From: Phyllobacterium myrsinacearum
GTDB lineage: Bacteria; Pseudomonadota; Alphaproteobacteria; Rhizobiales; Rhizobiaceae
Assembly: GCF_002980555.1 (NCBI RefSeq)
Contig: NZ_PVBT01000001.1
Location: 1,054,001-1,118,000, forward strand
DNA: 64,000 nt
Reading direction: 5' to 3'
Shown: positions 39,912-48,962 of the stretch, one piece after another
Layout: every line of letters starts with the position of its first letter
Position numbering within the stretch: position 1 is the first letter of the stretch
Made by a program: the position numbers and the translations under genes
Notes under the pieces: generated by a model
What the model was told of the DNA's origin: nothing
What the model saw: only the letters and a program-made list of their open reading frames with translations
Databases searched by the model: none

Positions 39912-40532
39912 ATGTCCAACCCGAAGACATTCGCTGCAACCGCATCCATCGCGGGTGCAATTGCATTACTCGCCGCCGCGGCAGTACCAGCATCAGCCCA
40001 GCAGCAGAGAACGCCGCAGGGTTGGTTCAAGGTTTGCTCCAAGCAGGAAGAAAACGATATCTGCAACACACAGAACATCGTGACTGCCGATAGCGGCCAG
40101 CTTCTGACAGCCGTCAACCTCATCGAGATCAAGGGTAAGGTCAATCGCAAGATTTTCCAGGTCTCCGTACCGACCGGCCGTCTGATCGCTCCAGGCGTTG
40201 GACTGCAGATCAATGGCGGCAAGACCCAGAAGATCGATTTCGCCATCTGCTTCCCGGATCGCTGCATCTCGGAAGTCGCCATGTCGGATGAACTCGTCGC
40301 TTCCTTCAAGAAGGGCGCCCAGCTCACGCTGACCTCGGTCAACTTCCAGAACAAGCCAAACCCGATCACCGTTGCGCTGACCGGTTTCAGCCAGGCATTT
40401 GACGGCCCCGGCCTGCAGCAGTCGGAAATCGAAGACCGTCAGAAGACGCTTCAGGAAGAAGTCCAGAAGCGCCAGAAGGAATTCGAAGACAAGATGAAGG
40501 CCGAACAGGCGAAGGCCAAGGCCGGAAACTGA
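39912..40532 (+). CDS. ialB: Invasion-associated locus B (IalB) family periplasmic protein
   Basis: A 206-residue protein with a Sec signal peptide (residues 1-29, ASAQQQ) and the IalB fold: GWFKVCSKQEENDICNTQNI and FAICFPDRCISEVAMSDEL with paired cysteines. The family was named for a Bartonella invasion locus, but it is widespread in non-pathogenic Rhizobiales, so a role in invasion should not be assumed. The C-terminus is a charged coiled-coil tail of about 35 residues (QKRQKEFEDKMKAEQAKAK). The start chosen is ATG 39912; a TTG six bases earlier is possible. A strong terminator follows. Confidence 0.93.
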   Translation: MSNPKTFAATASIAGAIALLAAAAVPASAQQQRTPQGWFKVCSKQEENDICNTQNIVTADSGQLLTAVNLIEIKGKVNRKIFQVSVPTGRLIAPGVGLQINGGKTQKIDFAICFPDRCISEVAMSDELVASFKKGAQLTLTSVNFQNKPNPITVALTGFSQAFDGPGLQQSEIEDRQKTLQEEVQKRQKEFEDKMKAEQAKAKAGN

Positions 40533-40548
40533 TCGAACCGCCGGTACG

Positions 40549-40577
40549 AAAAAGGGACGCTTTGGCGTCCCTTTTTT
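40549..40577 (+). terminator. Terminator of ialB
   Basis: Stem AAAAGGGACGC/GCGTCCCTTTT with loop TTTG and a T6 run begins 17 bases after the ialB stop codon. The hspQ gene ends on the other side, so it may serve both. Confidence 0.85.
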
Positions 40578-40588
40578 ATTGCGCGGAT

Positions 40589-40930
40589 TCAGTTGATGTG
40601 CGGACTTTTGACCCGGTAGACACCGTTCTGCGGCTTGTCGAACATGTCCTTGATCTGCGGATGCCGCAGGGGAACGCCGGATGTATCGGCGACGAGATTC
40701 TGCTCCGAGACATAGGCCACATATTCGCTGTCGGCGTTCTCGGCAAAGAGATGGTAAAAGGGCTGATCGCGGCTCGGCCGGATATCTTCGGGGATGGACT
40801 GATACCATTCCTCGGTGTTGTTGAATTCAGGATCGACATCGAAAATTACGCCGCGAAAAGCGAATATCCGGTGGCTTACAACCTGCCCGATCTGAAATTT
40901 TGCGTGGCGTATTTGTTTCATCATCATCAT
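40589..40930 (-). CDS. hspQ: Heat shock protein HspQ
   Basis: A protein of about 110 residues of the HspQ/YccV family, a hemimethylated-DNA-binding-like beta fold that in enterobacteria acts as a Lon specificity factor. Motifs: AKFQIGQVVSHRIFAFRGVI and DQPFYHLFAENADSEYVAYVSEQNL (in part). Four consecutive ATG codons precede KQIRHAKF and in-frame stops lie just before them, so the start is one of 40930, 40927, 40924 or 40921. No clear ribosome binding site is seen. A TATAAT-like hexamer sits just upstream. It converges on ialB and diverges from the AEC transporter. Confidence 0.92.
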   Translation of the reverse strand: MMMMKQIRHAKFQIGQVVSHRIFAFRGVIFDVDPEFNNTEEWYQSIPEDIRPSRDQPFYHLFAENADSEYVAYVSEQNLVADTSGVPLRHPQIKDMFDKPQNGVYRVKSPHIN

Positions 40931-41030
40931 TCATTATAGATATCAGAGACATACCTGTCTCCATCAAATCGTGCGAGCATCGATGGCGTCCTGCCATTTC
41001 CGGTCGCGTTCCCAACAGTCAAAGCTTGTC

Positions 41031-41975
41031 ATGCTCAGCGTCTTCAATCTCGTTCTTCCATTTTTCGGCCTGATCTTCCTGGGATTTCTGGTAGCCCGCA
41101 TCAGTCGTCAGCCGCTGGAAGCCTTGGGATGGATGAACGTTTTCATTGTCTATGTGGCGTTGCCGGCACTGTTTTTCCAGATCCTTTCAAAGACACCTGT
41201 CGCTGAGCTGACAAAGTGGGCCTTTATTATCGGCTGCACCGCATCAACACTTTGTGTTTTTCTGGTGATGTTCGGCTTTGCATTTTTCAGAACGCGCAAA
41301 ATCGACGAAAGCACCATTCAGGGGCTTGCCGCCGCCTATGGCAATATCGGCTATATGGGCCCGGGATTGGCCATCATGGCCTTCGGCGCACCCGCTGCGG
41401 TGCCGGTTGCCCTCATCTTCTGTTTTGACAATACGCTGCATTTTGTCATGGCGCCGCTGATGATGGCGCTTTCCGGCAATGACAAGCGCCGCCCGCGCGA
41501 TCTGGCGGTCAGTGTTCTCAAGAAGATATTCCTGCATCCCTTCATCATCGCAACCATTCTCGGTGTCGCCGCTGCAATCACCGGGTTCGAGCCGCCTGTT
41601 TCCATCGACAAGCTCATCGATCTTCTGGCCAAGGCGGCTGCACCCTGCGCACTTTTTGCCATGGGCGTGACCCTTGCCTTGCGCCCCCTGAAACGCGTGC
41701 CGCAGGAATTGTATCTGATTGTCCCGGTCAAGCTGGTTTTCCAGCCGCTGCTCATCTACGCCATCCTTCATCTTGCCGGTGATTTTCCGCCGGTCTGGGT
41801 GTACACCGCCATGCTGCTGGCCGCTCTGCCGACGGCAACCAATGTGTTCGTCATTGCCCAGCAATATGGGGTCTGGGTCGAACGGGCTTCGAGCAGCATT
41901 CTGGCGACGACGCTGTTTTCGGTCGTGACCCTGACCCTGTGGCTTTACCTGATGACGCACGGCCTCATTCCCTGA
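41031..41975 (+). CDS. AEC family (auxin efflux carrier) transporter
   Basis: A 314-residue inner-membrane carrier with about ten helices in two five-helix repeats. The central pattern AYGNIGYMGPGLAIMAFG and the C-terminal LAALPTATNVFVIAQQYG are characteristic of bacterial AEC (BASS-related) proteins, which move malonate, malate or other small anions. The start is placed at ATG 41031 just before the first helix; a longer frame back to 40971 adds polar residues of doubtful coding value. Substrate unknown. Confidence 0.92.
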   Translation: MLSVFNLVLPFFGLIFLGFLVARISRQPLEALGWMNVFIVYVALPALFFQILSKTPVAELTKWAFIIGCTASTLCVFLVMFGFAFFRTRKIDESTIQGLAAAYGNIGYMGPGLAIMAFGAPAAVPVALIFCFDNTLHFVMAPLMMALSGNDKRRPRDLAVSVLKKIFLHPFIIATILGVAAAITGFEPPVSIDKLIDLLAKAAAPCALFAMGVTLALRPLKRVPQELYLIVPVKLVFQPLLIYAILHLAGDFPPVWVYTAMLLAALPTATNVFVIAQQYGVWVERASSSILATTLFSVVTLTLWLYLMTHGLIP

Positions 41976-42034
41976 TAAGGAGCTGGAGGCCGCCCGGCGA
42001 ACGTCCGGGGTATGGCCGTGCTGCCGGAGTGCCG

Positions 42035-42688
42035 TTGACCATCGATCCTGCGAAATTCATTCAGGCGCATATGCCTGTGATGGCTGTCCCGGCAGTTCCG
42101 GAAATCGTGCTCCACAGCGCCACCCCGGCGAGCGGATTGCGCCGTCTTATCGCTTCCGGCGCACATCCTGATCCTAAACCGCCATACTGGGCCTATCATT
42201 GGGCGGGCGGCGCGGTGCTTGCCCGTTATTTTCTCGATCACCCTGAGATTGTGCGCGGACGGCATGTGCTGGATCTCGGGGCAGGTTCGGGAATAGTCGG
42301 CATAGCGGCGGCAAAGGCGGGTGCGATGCGCGTAACCGCCGCCGAAACAGACGGAAATGCCATTGCCGCGCAACAGCTCAATGCCGGTCTCAATGGTGTC
42401 TGCCTGACCTCGATGCATGCGGATGTGACGGCCGGCCCGGTATTGGATCGGGTATTGGATGTCGATCTCGTTGCCGCAGGCGATCTGTTTTACGCACCCG
42501 ATCTCGCGCAGCGTGTTCTGCTTTTCCTCGATCGCTGCCTTCTGGCGGGCGCCACGGTTCTTATCGGCGATCCCGGCCGGGCACATCTTCCGCGCGAGCG
42601 GCTCCGGCTCATCGCCGAATATGCGGTGCCGGATTTCGGGCAAGTGACCGACGCAAAGGTGAATGCCGGTGTTTTTGCACTGATCTGA
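42035..42688 (+). CDS. Class I SAM-dependent methyltransferase (ETFbeta-lysine/nicotinamide MTase-like)
   Basis: A 217-residue methyltransferase. The SAM-binding glycine motif is clear (RHVLDLGAGSGIVGIAAAKAG, given in part), and the catalytic-side motif reads LVAAGDLFYAPDLAQRV. The N-terminal PPYWAYHWAGGAVLARYFLDHP places it near the protein-lysine methyltransferases of the PrmA/METTL20 group, so a protein substrate such as electron transfer flavoprotein is possible. The start is probably TTG 42035 with GGAG 5 bases upstream (GTG 42029 is the alternative). It is probably cotranscribed with the AEC gene. Confidence 0.85.
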   Translation: MTIDPAKFIQAHMPVMAVPAVPEIVLHSATPASGLRRLIASGAHPDPKPPYWAYHWAGGAVLARYFLDHPEIVRGRHVLDLGAGSGIVGIAAAKAGAMRVTAAETDGNAIAAQQLNAGLNGVCLTSMHADVTAGPVLDRVLDVDLVAAGDLFYAPDLAQRVLLFLDRCLLAGATVLIGDPGRAHLPRERLRLIAEYAVPDFGQVTDAKVNAGVFALI

Positions 42689-42739
42689 GATGATGCCTGC
42701 AGGTCCAATGTGGGCTGTTTCGCCGCAGGAAGACCGCTC

Positions 42740-42783
42740 TTGTGAGCGCGCGCTTTCCGTGTACTATTGCGAATGATTTGCAA
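42740..42783 (+). promoter_or_regulatory. mntH promoter with Mur/Fur-like box
   Basis: TTGTGA (42740-42745) and TACTAT (42762-42767) lie 16 bases apart. TTGCGAA-TGA-TTTGCAA (42767-42783), an inverted repeat with six of seven pairs, covers the likely transcription start. It resembles the sites of Mur, the manganese-responsive Fur homologue of Rhizobiales, known to repress mntH. Confidence 0.6.
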
Positions 42784-42802
42784 TTGCGATTAGAGGTATT
42801 TC

Positions 42803-42878
42803 ATGGATTCCTTGCGGCAGGCAGCCGATACGGACGAAGGCTGGCGGCGCGAACGGGGGGGATGCATCGCTTTCGGAT
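42803..42878 (+). other. Out-of-frame N-terminal segment of mntH, separated by a G7 tract
   Basis: ATG 42803 follows AGAGG by 6 bases, the expected start of mntH. Its frame departs from the main frame at a run of seven G (42855-42861). Removing one G joins the two frames into a single protein, adding about 25 residues before HRSVAV. Confidence 0.7.
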
Positions 42879-44150
42879 GTGCATCGCTCGGTCGCTGTCA
42901 GGACGGCAGGACCGGGCTGGCGCAGGGCCGCAGCCTTTGTGGGGCCGGGCTACCTGGTCGCCGTGGGCTATATGGATCCGGGAAACTGGGCGACATCACT
43001 CGCCGGCGGGTCGAAGTTCGGTTACACGCTGCTTGTCGTCGCGCTGGTGTCCAACATCATGGCCGTGGTCCTGCAGGCGCTTTGCGCGCGTCTGGCAATC
43101 GGATCGGGCAGGGACCTGGCGCAGGCTTGCCGCGATGCCTTTCCAAGGCCGGTCGCCTATACGCTCTGGTTCATGGCGGAGCTTGCCATCATTGCCACGG
43201 ACATTGCCGAAGTCATCGGCACCGCGATCGGCCTCAACCTGATTTTCGGCATTCCGCTTGAACTTGGCGTTCTCATCACCGCGCTTGATGTCTTCCTGAT
43301 CCTCTATCTGCAAAAGCTTGGCTTCCGCTGGGTGGAGGCGCTGATCATCACGCTGCTGGGCGTGATCGCGCTGTGCTTCGGCATCCAGATTTTCCTCGCG
43401 GACCCCGATTGGGCCGCTGTGATCAAGGGGTTTGCCCCGACAACGGAAATCGTCACCAACCCGGAAATGCTCTATCTCGCGCTCGGTATTCTCGGTGCGA
43501 CCGTGATGCCGCATAATCTCTATCTGCACTCCGGCATCATCCAGACGCGCGACTACGGCCACACCACGCCGGAAAAACGCCAGGCACTGAAATACGCCAC
43601 CTGGGACTCGACGATAGCGCTGACCTTTGCCCTGGTCATCAATGCGGCAATCCTCATCCTTGCCGCGGCGACCTTCAACAAGACGGGGCGGACCGAAGTG
43701 GCGGAACTCGGCGAGGCGCATTCACTGCTTGCGCCATTGCTGGGCTGGGGGTTCGCCCCGACTCTGTTTGGTATCGCCTTACTGTGCTGCGGCATCAATT
43801 CGACGGTTACGGCAACCTTGGCCGGGCAGATCGTGATGGAGGGCTTTCTGAAAATCAGGCTGGCGCCCTGGCTGCGCCGGTTGATCACCCGCGCCATTGC
43901 CATTGTTCCCGCTGCCGCCGTGACCGTCTGGTACGGCGACAGCGGAACGGCCAAGCTTTTGATCCTGACGCAGGTCGTGCTCAGCCTTCAGCTGTCCTTT
44001 GCCGTGTTCCCGCTGGTCATGTTCACCGCCAGCAAGACCAAGATGGGTGTGCTGGTCTCGCCGAAATGGCTCACGGTGCTTGCCATGATCATTGCGGTGG
44101 TGATTGCCGTACTGAACATCAAGCTGCTGCTGGACTTCGTTCTCGTCTAG
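42879..44150 (+). CDS. mntH: NRAMP-family divalent metal (Mn2+) transporter MntH
   Basis: A proton-coupled manganese importer with about eleven helices. The metal-site motifs are intact: DPGN in helix 1 ([16 protein letters not shown]) and MPHN in helix 6 ([16 protein letters not shown]). The frame that encodes all helices has GTG 42879 as its first start, giving 423 residues, but no good ribosome binding site precedes it. The well-placed start at 42803 is one base out of frame because of a G7 tract. All transport residues are downstream of the shift, so a protein begun at 42879 could still work. A Mur-like box upstream points to manganese regulation. The gene overlaps the convergent ubiH-like gene by 4 bases. 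Confidence 0.93.
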   Translation: MHRSVAVRTAGPGWRRAAAFVGPGYLVAVGYMDPGNWATSLAGGSKFGYTLLVVALVSNIMAVVLQALCARLAIGSGRDLAQACRDAFPRPVAYTLWFMAELAIIATDIAEVIGTAIGLNLIFGIPLELGVLITALDVFLILYLQKLGFRWVEALIITLLGVIALCFGIQIFLADPDWAAVIKGFAPTTEIVTNPEMLYLALGILGATVMPHNLYLHSGIIQTRDYGHTTPEKRQALKYATWDSTIALTFALVINAAILILAAATFNKTGRTEVAELGEAHSLLAPLLGWGFAPTLFGIALLCCGINSTVTATLAGQIVMEGFLKIRLAPWLRRLITRAIAIVPAAAVTVWYGDSGTAKLLILTQVVLSLQLSFAVFPLVMFTASKTKMGVLVSPKWLTVLAMIIAVVIAVLNIKLLLDFVLV

Positions 44151-45346
44151 GCGCGCTTTGCGTCCCGGCGCGGCCAGCGAAAGCCACTGCCGGGGCGCAG
44201 GCCCTCCCGCATCAGGAAACTGCGCAGCGGCGAGAAGGTGCGGAGCAGTTCAAGGCCACCGCTGCGCACCATCTGCACGGGCAGGAAATCCGACAGCAAT
44301 GACCGGTTCAGCGCGTCGACCGCTCCGGTGCGGGCGATGATATCGGGGCTGCGCTTGCGGTTGTAGGCCGACACAACCGCCGCGGCGCCAAGATCGCTGC
44401 CATCGGCCGGCAGGGTATCAAGCAATGTTTCCACATCCCGGACGCCAAGATTGAGCCCCTGTGCACCGATGGGCGGAAACACATGCGCCGATTCGCCCGC
44501 CAGAAACACGCGGTTGCGGGCAAAGGCGTTCGGGACGAGGCCGGACAGCGGCCAGGCCTGCGCTTCGACATCGATGGTGACGGCGCCGAGCATGGACTGC
44601 ATGCGTTCCTCGACGCGGACCGCCAGCTGTTCCGCATTCAGGTCCAGAAGTTCCGCCGCATGAGCGGGTGTGGTCACCCAGACGAGGCTTGAGCGTTTCC
44701 CCGCAAGCGGCACCTGCGTGAACGGGCCATGCTCGGTGTGAAATTCCGTTGAAATATCATGATGATCGCGCGTGTGGCTAAAGCTGAGAACGACCGCGGT
44801 CTGATTGTATTGCCAGGTCCGTGCCGAGATGCCCGCGGCTTCCCGGGCCAGGGACGAGCGGCCATCGGCGGCAATAACGATGTTGGCGGTGAACACCGAA
44901 CCATCGCTGGCTTCGACCGCCATGGCATTATCCACCGGGTGATAGTGGGTTGCCGAAGCGGCGACATGGCGGACCGGCGATTGCTTCAGCGCGTTGCTGA
45001 GCGTTTTGGTGAGCGCGGCATTGGGGATGTTGTAGCCAAAGGCGTCCTCATCGATTTCCGAGGCCTCGAATGTCACCACAGGGCTTCTGACCAGCCGGTT
45101 CGTGCCATCGAGGATGCGCATGGAACCGATGGGCGCGGCATGCGGCGCAATGCTGTCCCAGAGACCGGTGCGCTGGAGAAAACGGATGGCGGGCATCATC
45201 AGAGCTGTCGTGCGCTTGTCCGTGCCGGTGGGGATAACGCCGAGACTGACGACGTTTTCAAGGTGCTGACCAAGGGCAATGGCGGCAATCAGGCCGACAT
45301 GACCGGTTCCTGCAACAACAATGGGATCCGTTCGGGTGCTGGTCAT
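44147..45346 (-). CDS. UbiH/UbiF/VisC-family FAD-dependent hydroxylase
   Basis: A 399-residue flavoprotein monooxygenase, probably one of the ring hydroxylases of ubiquinone synthesis. The FAD fold begins [18 protein letters not shown], slightly unlike the usual GGGxxG. The DG motif is [13 protein letters not shown]. The second FAD motif is [18 protein letters not shown], with Glu where most relatives have Asp (GDAAH). The start chosen is ATG 45346, with GGAG 7 bases upstream; the preceding ATG 45349 is closer than usual. Which carbon it would hydroxylate cannot be told from sequence. It diverges from pcs. Confidence 0.88.
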   Translation of the reverse strand: MTSTRTDPIVVAGTGHVGLIAAIALGQHLENVVSLGVIPTGTDKRTTALMMPAIRFLQRTGLWDSIAPHAAPIGSMRILDGTNRLVRSPVVTFEASEIDEDAFGYNIPNAALTKTLSNALKQSPVRHVAASATHYHPVDNAMAVEASDGSVFTANIVIAADGRSSLAREAAGISARTWQYNQTAVVLSFSHTRDHHDISTEFHTEHGPFTQVPLAGKRSSLVWVTTPAHAAELLDLNAEQLAVRVEERMQSMLGAVTIDVEAQAWPLSGLVPNAFARNRVFLAGESAHVFPPIGAQGLNLGVRDVETLLDTLPADGSDLGAAAVVSAYNRKRSPDIIARTGAVDALNRSLLSDFLPVQMVRSGGLELLRTFSPLRSFLMREGLRPGSGFRWPRRDAKRA

Positions 45347-45496
45347 CATCTGTCTCCGCTTCCAAGCCGTTTTGGCTTTCAACAGTTTATATCAGGAACA
45401 TTGCTTGCGCTTTGGGTCGTTTTCAAGAAAAGCTGCTCGCAAATCGTTTGTCCTTGGTAACATATAGCGACAAGCGGATCAGTATCATGCAGCAGA

Positions 45497-46261
45497 TTGG
45501 CGCGGACCGTGAAAAAACCAACTTTGCCCCGGGGCGTTAAACCCAAAAAAGTGACGGCACCACAAGCCAAGGCCTTCTCGGTGCATTTGCTGACCGCCTC
45601 CGGTTCCTTCCTGGCGTTCCTCTCGGTGGTCGCGGCCAGCGAAGGCAGTTGGACGGCCATGTTCTGGTGGCTGGGGCTGGCGCTGTTCGTTGACGGCATT
45701 GATGGGCCGATCGCCCGCAAGCTTGAAGTCAAATATGTGCTGCCCAACTGGTCGGGCGAGTTGCTCGACAACATCATCGACTATATGACCTATGTGCTCA
45801 TCCCGGCCTTCGCGCTGTATCAGCGCGGCTTCATGGGCGAGGGCCTGTCCTTTCTGGCGGCGGCGATCATCGTTGTATCCAGCGCCATCTACTATGCCGA
45901 TACGGGCATGAAGACGAAGGAAAATTTTTTCAAGGGCTTTCCGGTTGTCTGGAACATGCTGGTGTTCACCCTGTTCATCGTTAAGCCGGGGGAATGGGTG
46001 GCTTTTGCCATCGTCCTTGGTGCCGCCATTGTGTCATTCCTGCCGATCTATTTCCTGCACCCGGTGCGCGTGCAGCGTCTGCGGCCGCTGAATCTCACGG
46101 TTTTCTTCCTGTGGTGCGCCTTCGGCGTGCTTTCGCTGTACCAGCATCTGGATTCGCCCCTTTGGGTGCGGATCGGTATTTCGGTCACAGGTCTCTACCT
46201 GTTCCTCATCGGTGCGGTGATGCAGGCATTTCCCAATCTTGGACGGACGGAGAAGGCATGA
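45497..46261 (+). CDS. pcs: Phosphatidylcholine synthase
   Basis: Condenses CDP-diacylglycerol with choline to form phosphatidylcholine in one step, a route found in Rhizobiales that live with eukaryotes. The 254-residue, eight-helix protein has the CDP-alcohol phosphotransferase motif in its Pcs variant: FVDGIDGPIARKLEVKY followed by SGELLDNIIDYMTY, giving the paired Asp residues that hold the metal. The start is uncertain: TTG 45497 or GTG 45509, neither with a strong ribosome binding site. The stop overlaps the start of the next gene. Confidence 0.93.
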   Translation: MARTVKKPTLPRGVKPKKVTAPQAKAFSVHLLTASGSFLAFLSVVAASEGSWTAMFWWLGLALFVDGIDGPIARKLEVKYVLPNWSGELLDNIIDYMTYVLIPAFALYQRGFMGEGLSFLAAAIIVVSSAIYYADTGMKTKENFFKGFPVVWNMLVFTLFIVKPGEWVAFAIVLGAAIVSFLPIYFLHPVRVQRLRPLNLTVFFLWCAFGVLSLYQHLDSPLWVRIGISVTGLYLFLIGAVMQAFPNLGRTEKA

Positions 46262-47238
46262 TGGTCAAGGCAATTCGCATTCATCAGACGGGTGGTCCTG
46301 AAGCGCTGGTTTATGAAGATGTTGCGATTGGTGAGCCGGGTCCCGGCGAAGTGCGCATGCGCAATGAAGCCATCGGCCTGAATTTCATCGATGTCTATTT
46401 CCGCACCGGCCTCTACCCGTCGCCAAGCGGTCTGCCGCTCATTCCGGGCAATGAGGGCGCGGGTGTCGTGCTCAGCGTCGGACCGGGCGTTACCGACGTA
46501 AAGGCAGGCGATCGCGTCGCCTACGTCAATCCGATCGGCGCCTATGCGGAGGAACGCATCATGCCGGCCGACCGGCTGGTCAAGGTCCCGGACGCCATTT
46601 CCTTCCAGCAGGCCGGTTCGATGATGCTCAAGGGCATGACGGCCTATTATCTCCTGCGGGAAACCTTTCCGGTCAAGCAGGGCGATACGATCCTGTTTCA
46701 TGCGGCGGCTGGCGGTGTCGGGCTCATAGCCGGCCAGTGGGCCAAGCATCTTGGCGCAACCGTCATCGGCACGGCCGGTTCGGACGAGAAGGTGAAGCTC
46801 GCGCTCGAGAACGGTTTCGACCATGTCATCAACTACCGCACCGAAAATTTTGTCGAACGGGTGAAGGAGATCACCGGCGGCAAGGGCGTCGACGTGGTTT
46901 ATGATTCCGTCGGCAAGGATACATTCGACGGGTCGCTGGACTGCCTGCGTCCGCGCGGCATGCTCGTCTGCTTCGGCCAGTCATCCGGTCCGGTTGCGCC
47001 ATTCGATCTCGGCATCCTGTCGCGCAAGGGCTCCCTCTACCTGACGCGGCCGACATTGTTCGTCTATGTCGCGGCGCGGCCTGCGCTTGAAAATGCAGCG
47101 CGTGCGCTTTTTGACCAGGTGGAAAGCGGCGCGGTGCGCATCGACATCGGCCAGACCTACGCCCTCAAGCACGCGGCAACGGCGCATCGCGATCTCGAAG
47201 CACGCAAAACGACCGGGACAACGGTGCTTATTCCTTAA
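46258..47238 (+). CDS. qor: Quinone oxidoreductase (zinc-free MDR family)
   Basis: A protein of about 326 residues of the medium-chain reductase superfamily without zinc ligands, as in E. coli QorA: NADPH-dependent reduction of quinones. Motifs: GLNFIDVYFRTGLYP, GNEGAGVV, and the nucleotide-binding AAAGGVGLIAGQWAKHLGA. Two adjacent ATG codons (46258 and 46261) are possible; the first overlaps the pcs stop (ATGA), so it is probably coupled to pcs. No functional link with phosphatidylcholine synthesis is evident. Confidence 0.93.
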   Translation: MMVKAIRIHQTGGPEALVYEDVAIGEPGPGEVRMRNEAIGLNFIDVYFRTGLYPSPSGLPLIPGNEGAGVVLSVGPGVTDVKAGDRVAYVNPIGAYAEERIMPADRLVKVPDAISFQQAGSMMLKGMTAYYLLRETFPVKQGDTILFHAAAGGVGLIAGQWAKHLGATVIGTAGSDEKVKLALENGFDHVINYRTENFVERVKEITGGKGVDVVYDSVGKDTFDGSLDCLRPRGMLVCFGQSSGPVAPFDLGILSRKGSLYLTRPTLFVYVAARPALENAARALFDQVESGAVRIDIGQTYALKHAATAHRDLEARKTTGTTVLIP

Positions 47239-47378
47239 GCTTCTGAAAGTGATGCTTGAATAATGTGCGCAAAAGGCCGCAACCTCTGGTTTTGCACTTC
47301 CCAAATCGATGCTGCCCGACATAGGATCGGAAATGGTTAGGGGCACCTTAAAATAATCGTCCTGGGCCGTGGGGAACT

Positions 47379-48962
47379 ATGACAAGCATAAGCGATAAGA
47401 ACGGGGCCGGGCATTCACTTCTGGAGGCAGCCGGGCTCACCAAAATTTTCGGCTCTCTGAAAGCCTGCGACGGGATCGACCTGACAATCGGCACCGGAGA
47501 AATTCACGCCCTTCTGGGGGAAAACGGTGCCGGCAAATCCACGCTGGTGAAAATGCTGTTCGGCGCGCTGCAGCCGACATCGGGTGAGATCGGCTGGAAG
47601 GGCAAAGCGGTTGCCGTCGCCAATCCGGCAATGGCAAGATCGCTCGGCATCGGTATGGTTTTCCAGCATTTTTCGCTCTTCGATGCTCTGACTGCCGCCG
47701 AGAACATCGCGCTGTCGCTCGATGAGAAAACCGACCTCAACACCATCGCGGCAAAGGCGCGGGACATCGGCCGGACCTATGGTCTGCCGGTTGATCCGGA
47801 TGCGCTGGTCGGCGATCTGTCCGTGGGCGAACGCCAGCGGATCGAGATTATCCGCTGCCTGCTGCAAAATCCTGACCTGATCATTCTCGACGAGCCGACA
47901 TCGGTGCTGACGCCGCAGGAAGCCGACCTTTTGTTTGTCACGCTGGAGCGGTTGAAGTCGGAGGGGAAATCGATCCTTTATATCAGCCACAGGCTGGAGG
48001 AAGTGCGGCGCCTGTGCGACCGGGCGACGGTGCTGCGCCACGGCAAGGTTGTCGGCCAGTGCGATCCGCGCCAGGAAACCGCAAGTTCTCTGGCGCGCAT
48101 GATGGTTGGCAGCGACATCCACGTGATCGAGCGCCGCCCGAATGCGGCGCCTGCAACCCAATCGGCCCTGATTGAAGTCAACGGCCTGTCGCAGAAGCCG
48201 CGCGGCCCGTTTTCCGTGCCGCTGCATGATATCCGGCTGGCCGTCAATCCAGGCGAAATCCTTGGCATTGCTGGTGTTGCCGGCAATGGACAGGGCGAAC
48301 TGTTTGAAGCCATCTCCGGCGAAGTGCTGCAGGAACGGCCGGACATTGTCCGCATTCGCGGCAAGGACACCGGACGATCCGGCATCTCGGCGCGGCGCAG
48401 GCTCGGTGCTGCCTTTGTGCCGGAGGAGCGTCTCGGGCATGGCGCGGTTCCCAATATGTCGCTGACGGACAATCTGCTTCTGTCGCGCTACGCCACCGAT
48501 GGAAAAGTCTTTCTTGGCGGAGGGGCGCTGCGGCTGCTCCAGCAATCCAGCCTCGTACTCGCGGCAAAGCGCATCGTCGCGCAGATGGATGTCCGCAAGA
48601 GTGCAGAAAATCCAGATGCATCAGCGCTTTCCGGCGGAAACCTCCAGAAATTTCTGATAGGACGCGAGCTGGACCGCAATCCAGCCGTTCTGGTGGTCAA
48701 CCAGCCGACCTGGGGTGTCGATGCCGGTGCTGCCGCCCATATCCGGCAGGCGCTTGTCGATCTCGCCCGCAGCGGTTCCGCCGTGATCGTGATCAGCCAG
48801 GATCTCGATGAACTCTTCGAAATCTCCGACCGGATTGCCGCGATGGTGCATGGGCGCCTGTCGCAATCGGTCCCGATTGAAGCGATGAACATGGAACGTG
48901 CTGGTTTGATGATGGGCGGTGCCGATGCCGCTTTGGCCCATGCAAGTGCAGGGGCTGCCTGA
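47379..48962 (+). CDS. BMP-type nucleoside ABC importer, ATP-binding protein (two ABC domains)
   Basis: A 527-residue tandem ATPase of the RbsA/YufO type. The first half has Walker A GENGAGKSTL, signature LSVGERQRIEI and Walker B LIILDEPTS; the second half has a degenerate Walker A (GVAGNGQGELFEA), signature LSGGNLQKF and a VLVVNQPTWGVD Walker B, the usual asymmetric pattern. It energises the two permeases encoded immediately downstream and overlaps the first by one base. Together with the BMP-family binding protein at 51032 it makes a complete purine nucleoside-type importer. Confidence 0.95.
   Translation: MTSISDKNGAGHSLLEAAGLTKIFGSLKACDGIDLTIGTGEIHALLGENGAGKSTLVKMLFGALQPTSGEIGWKGKAVAVANPAMARSLGIGMVFQHFSLFDALTAAENIALSLDEKTDLNTIAAKARDIGRTYGLPVDPDALVGDLSVGERQRIEIIRCLLQNPDLIILDEPTSVLTPQEADLLFVTLERLKSEGKSILYISHRLEEVRRLCDRATVLRHGKVVGQCDPRQETASSLARMMVGSDIHVIERRPNAAPATQSALIEVNGLSQKPRGPFSVPLHDIRLAVNPGEILGIAGVAGNGQGELFEAISGEVLQERPDIVRIRGKDTGRSGISARRRLGAAFVPEERLGHGAVPNMSLTDNLLLSRYATDGKVFLGGGALRLLQQSSLVLAAKRIVAQMDVRKSAENPDASALSGGNLQKFLIGRELDRNPAVLVVNQPTWGVDAGAAAHIRQALVDLARSGSAVIVISQDLDELFEISDRIAAMVHGRLSQSVPIEAMNMERAGLMMGGADAALAHASAGAA

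Noticed and set aside
47239-47378. Possible purine riboswitch before the nucleoside importer
   Set aside because: A weak hairpin is present, but no conserved purine riboswitch core or terminator/antiterminator pair could be found.
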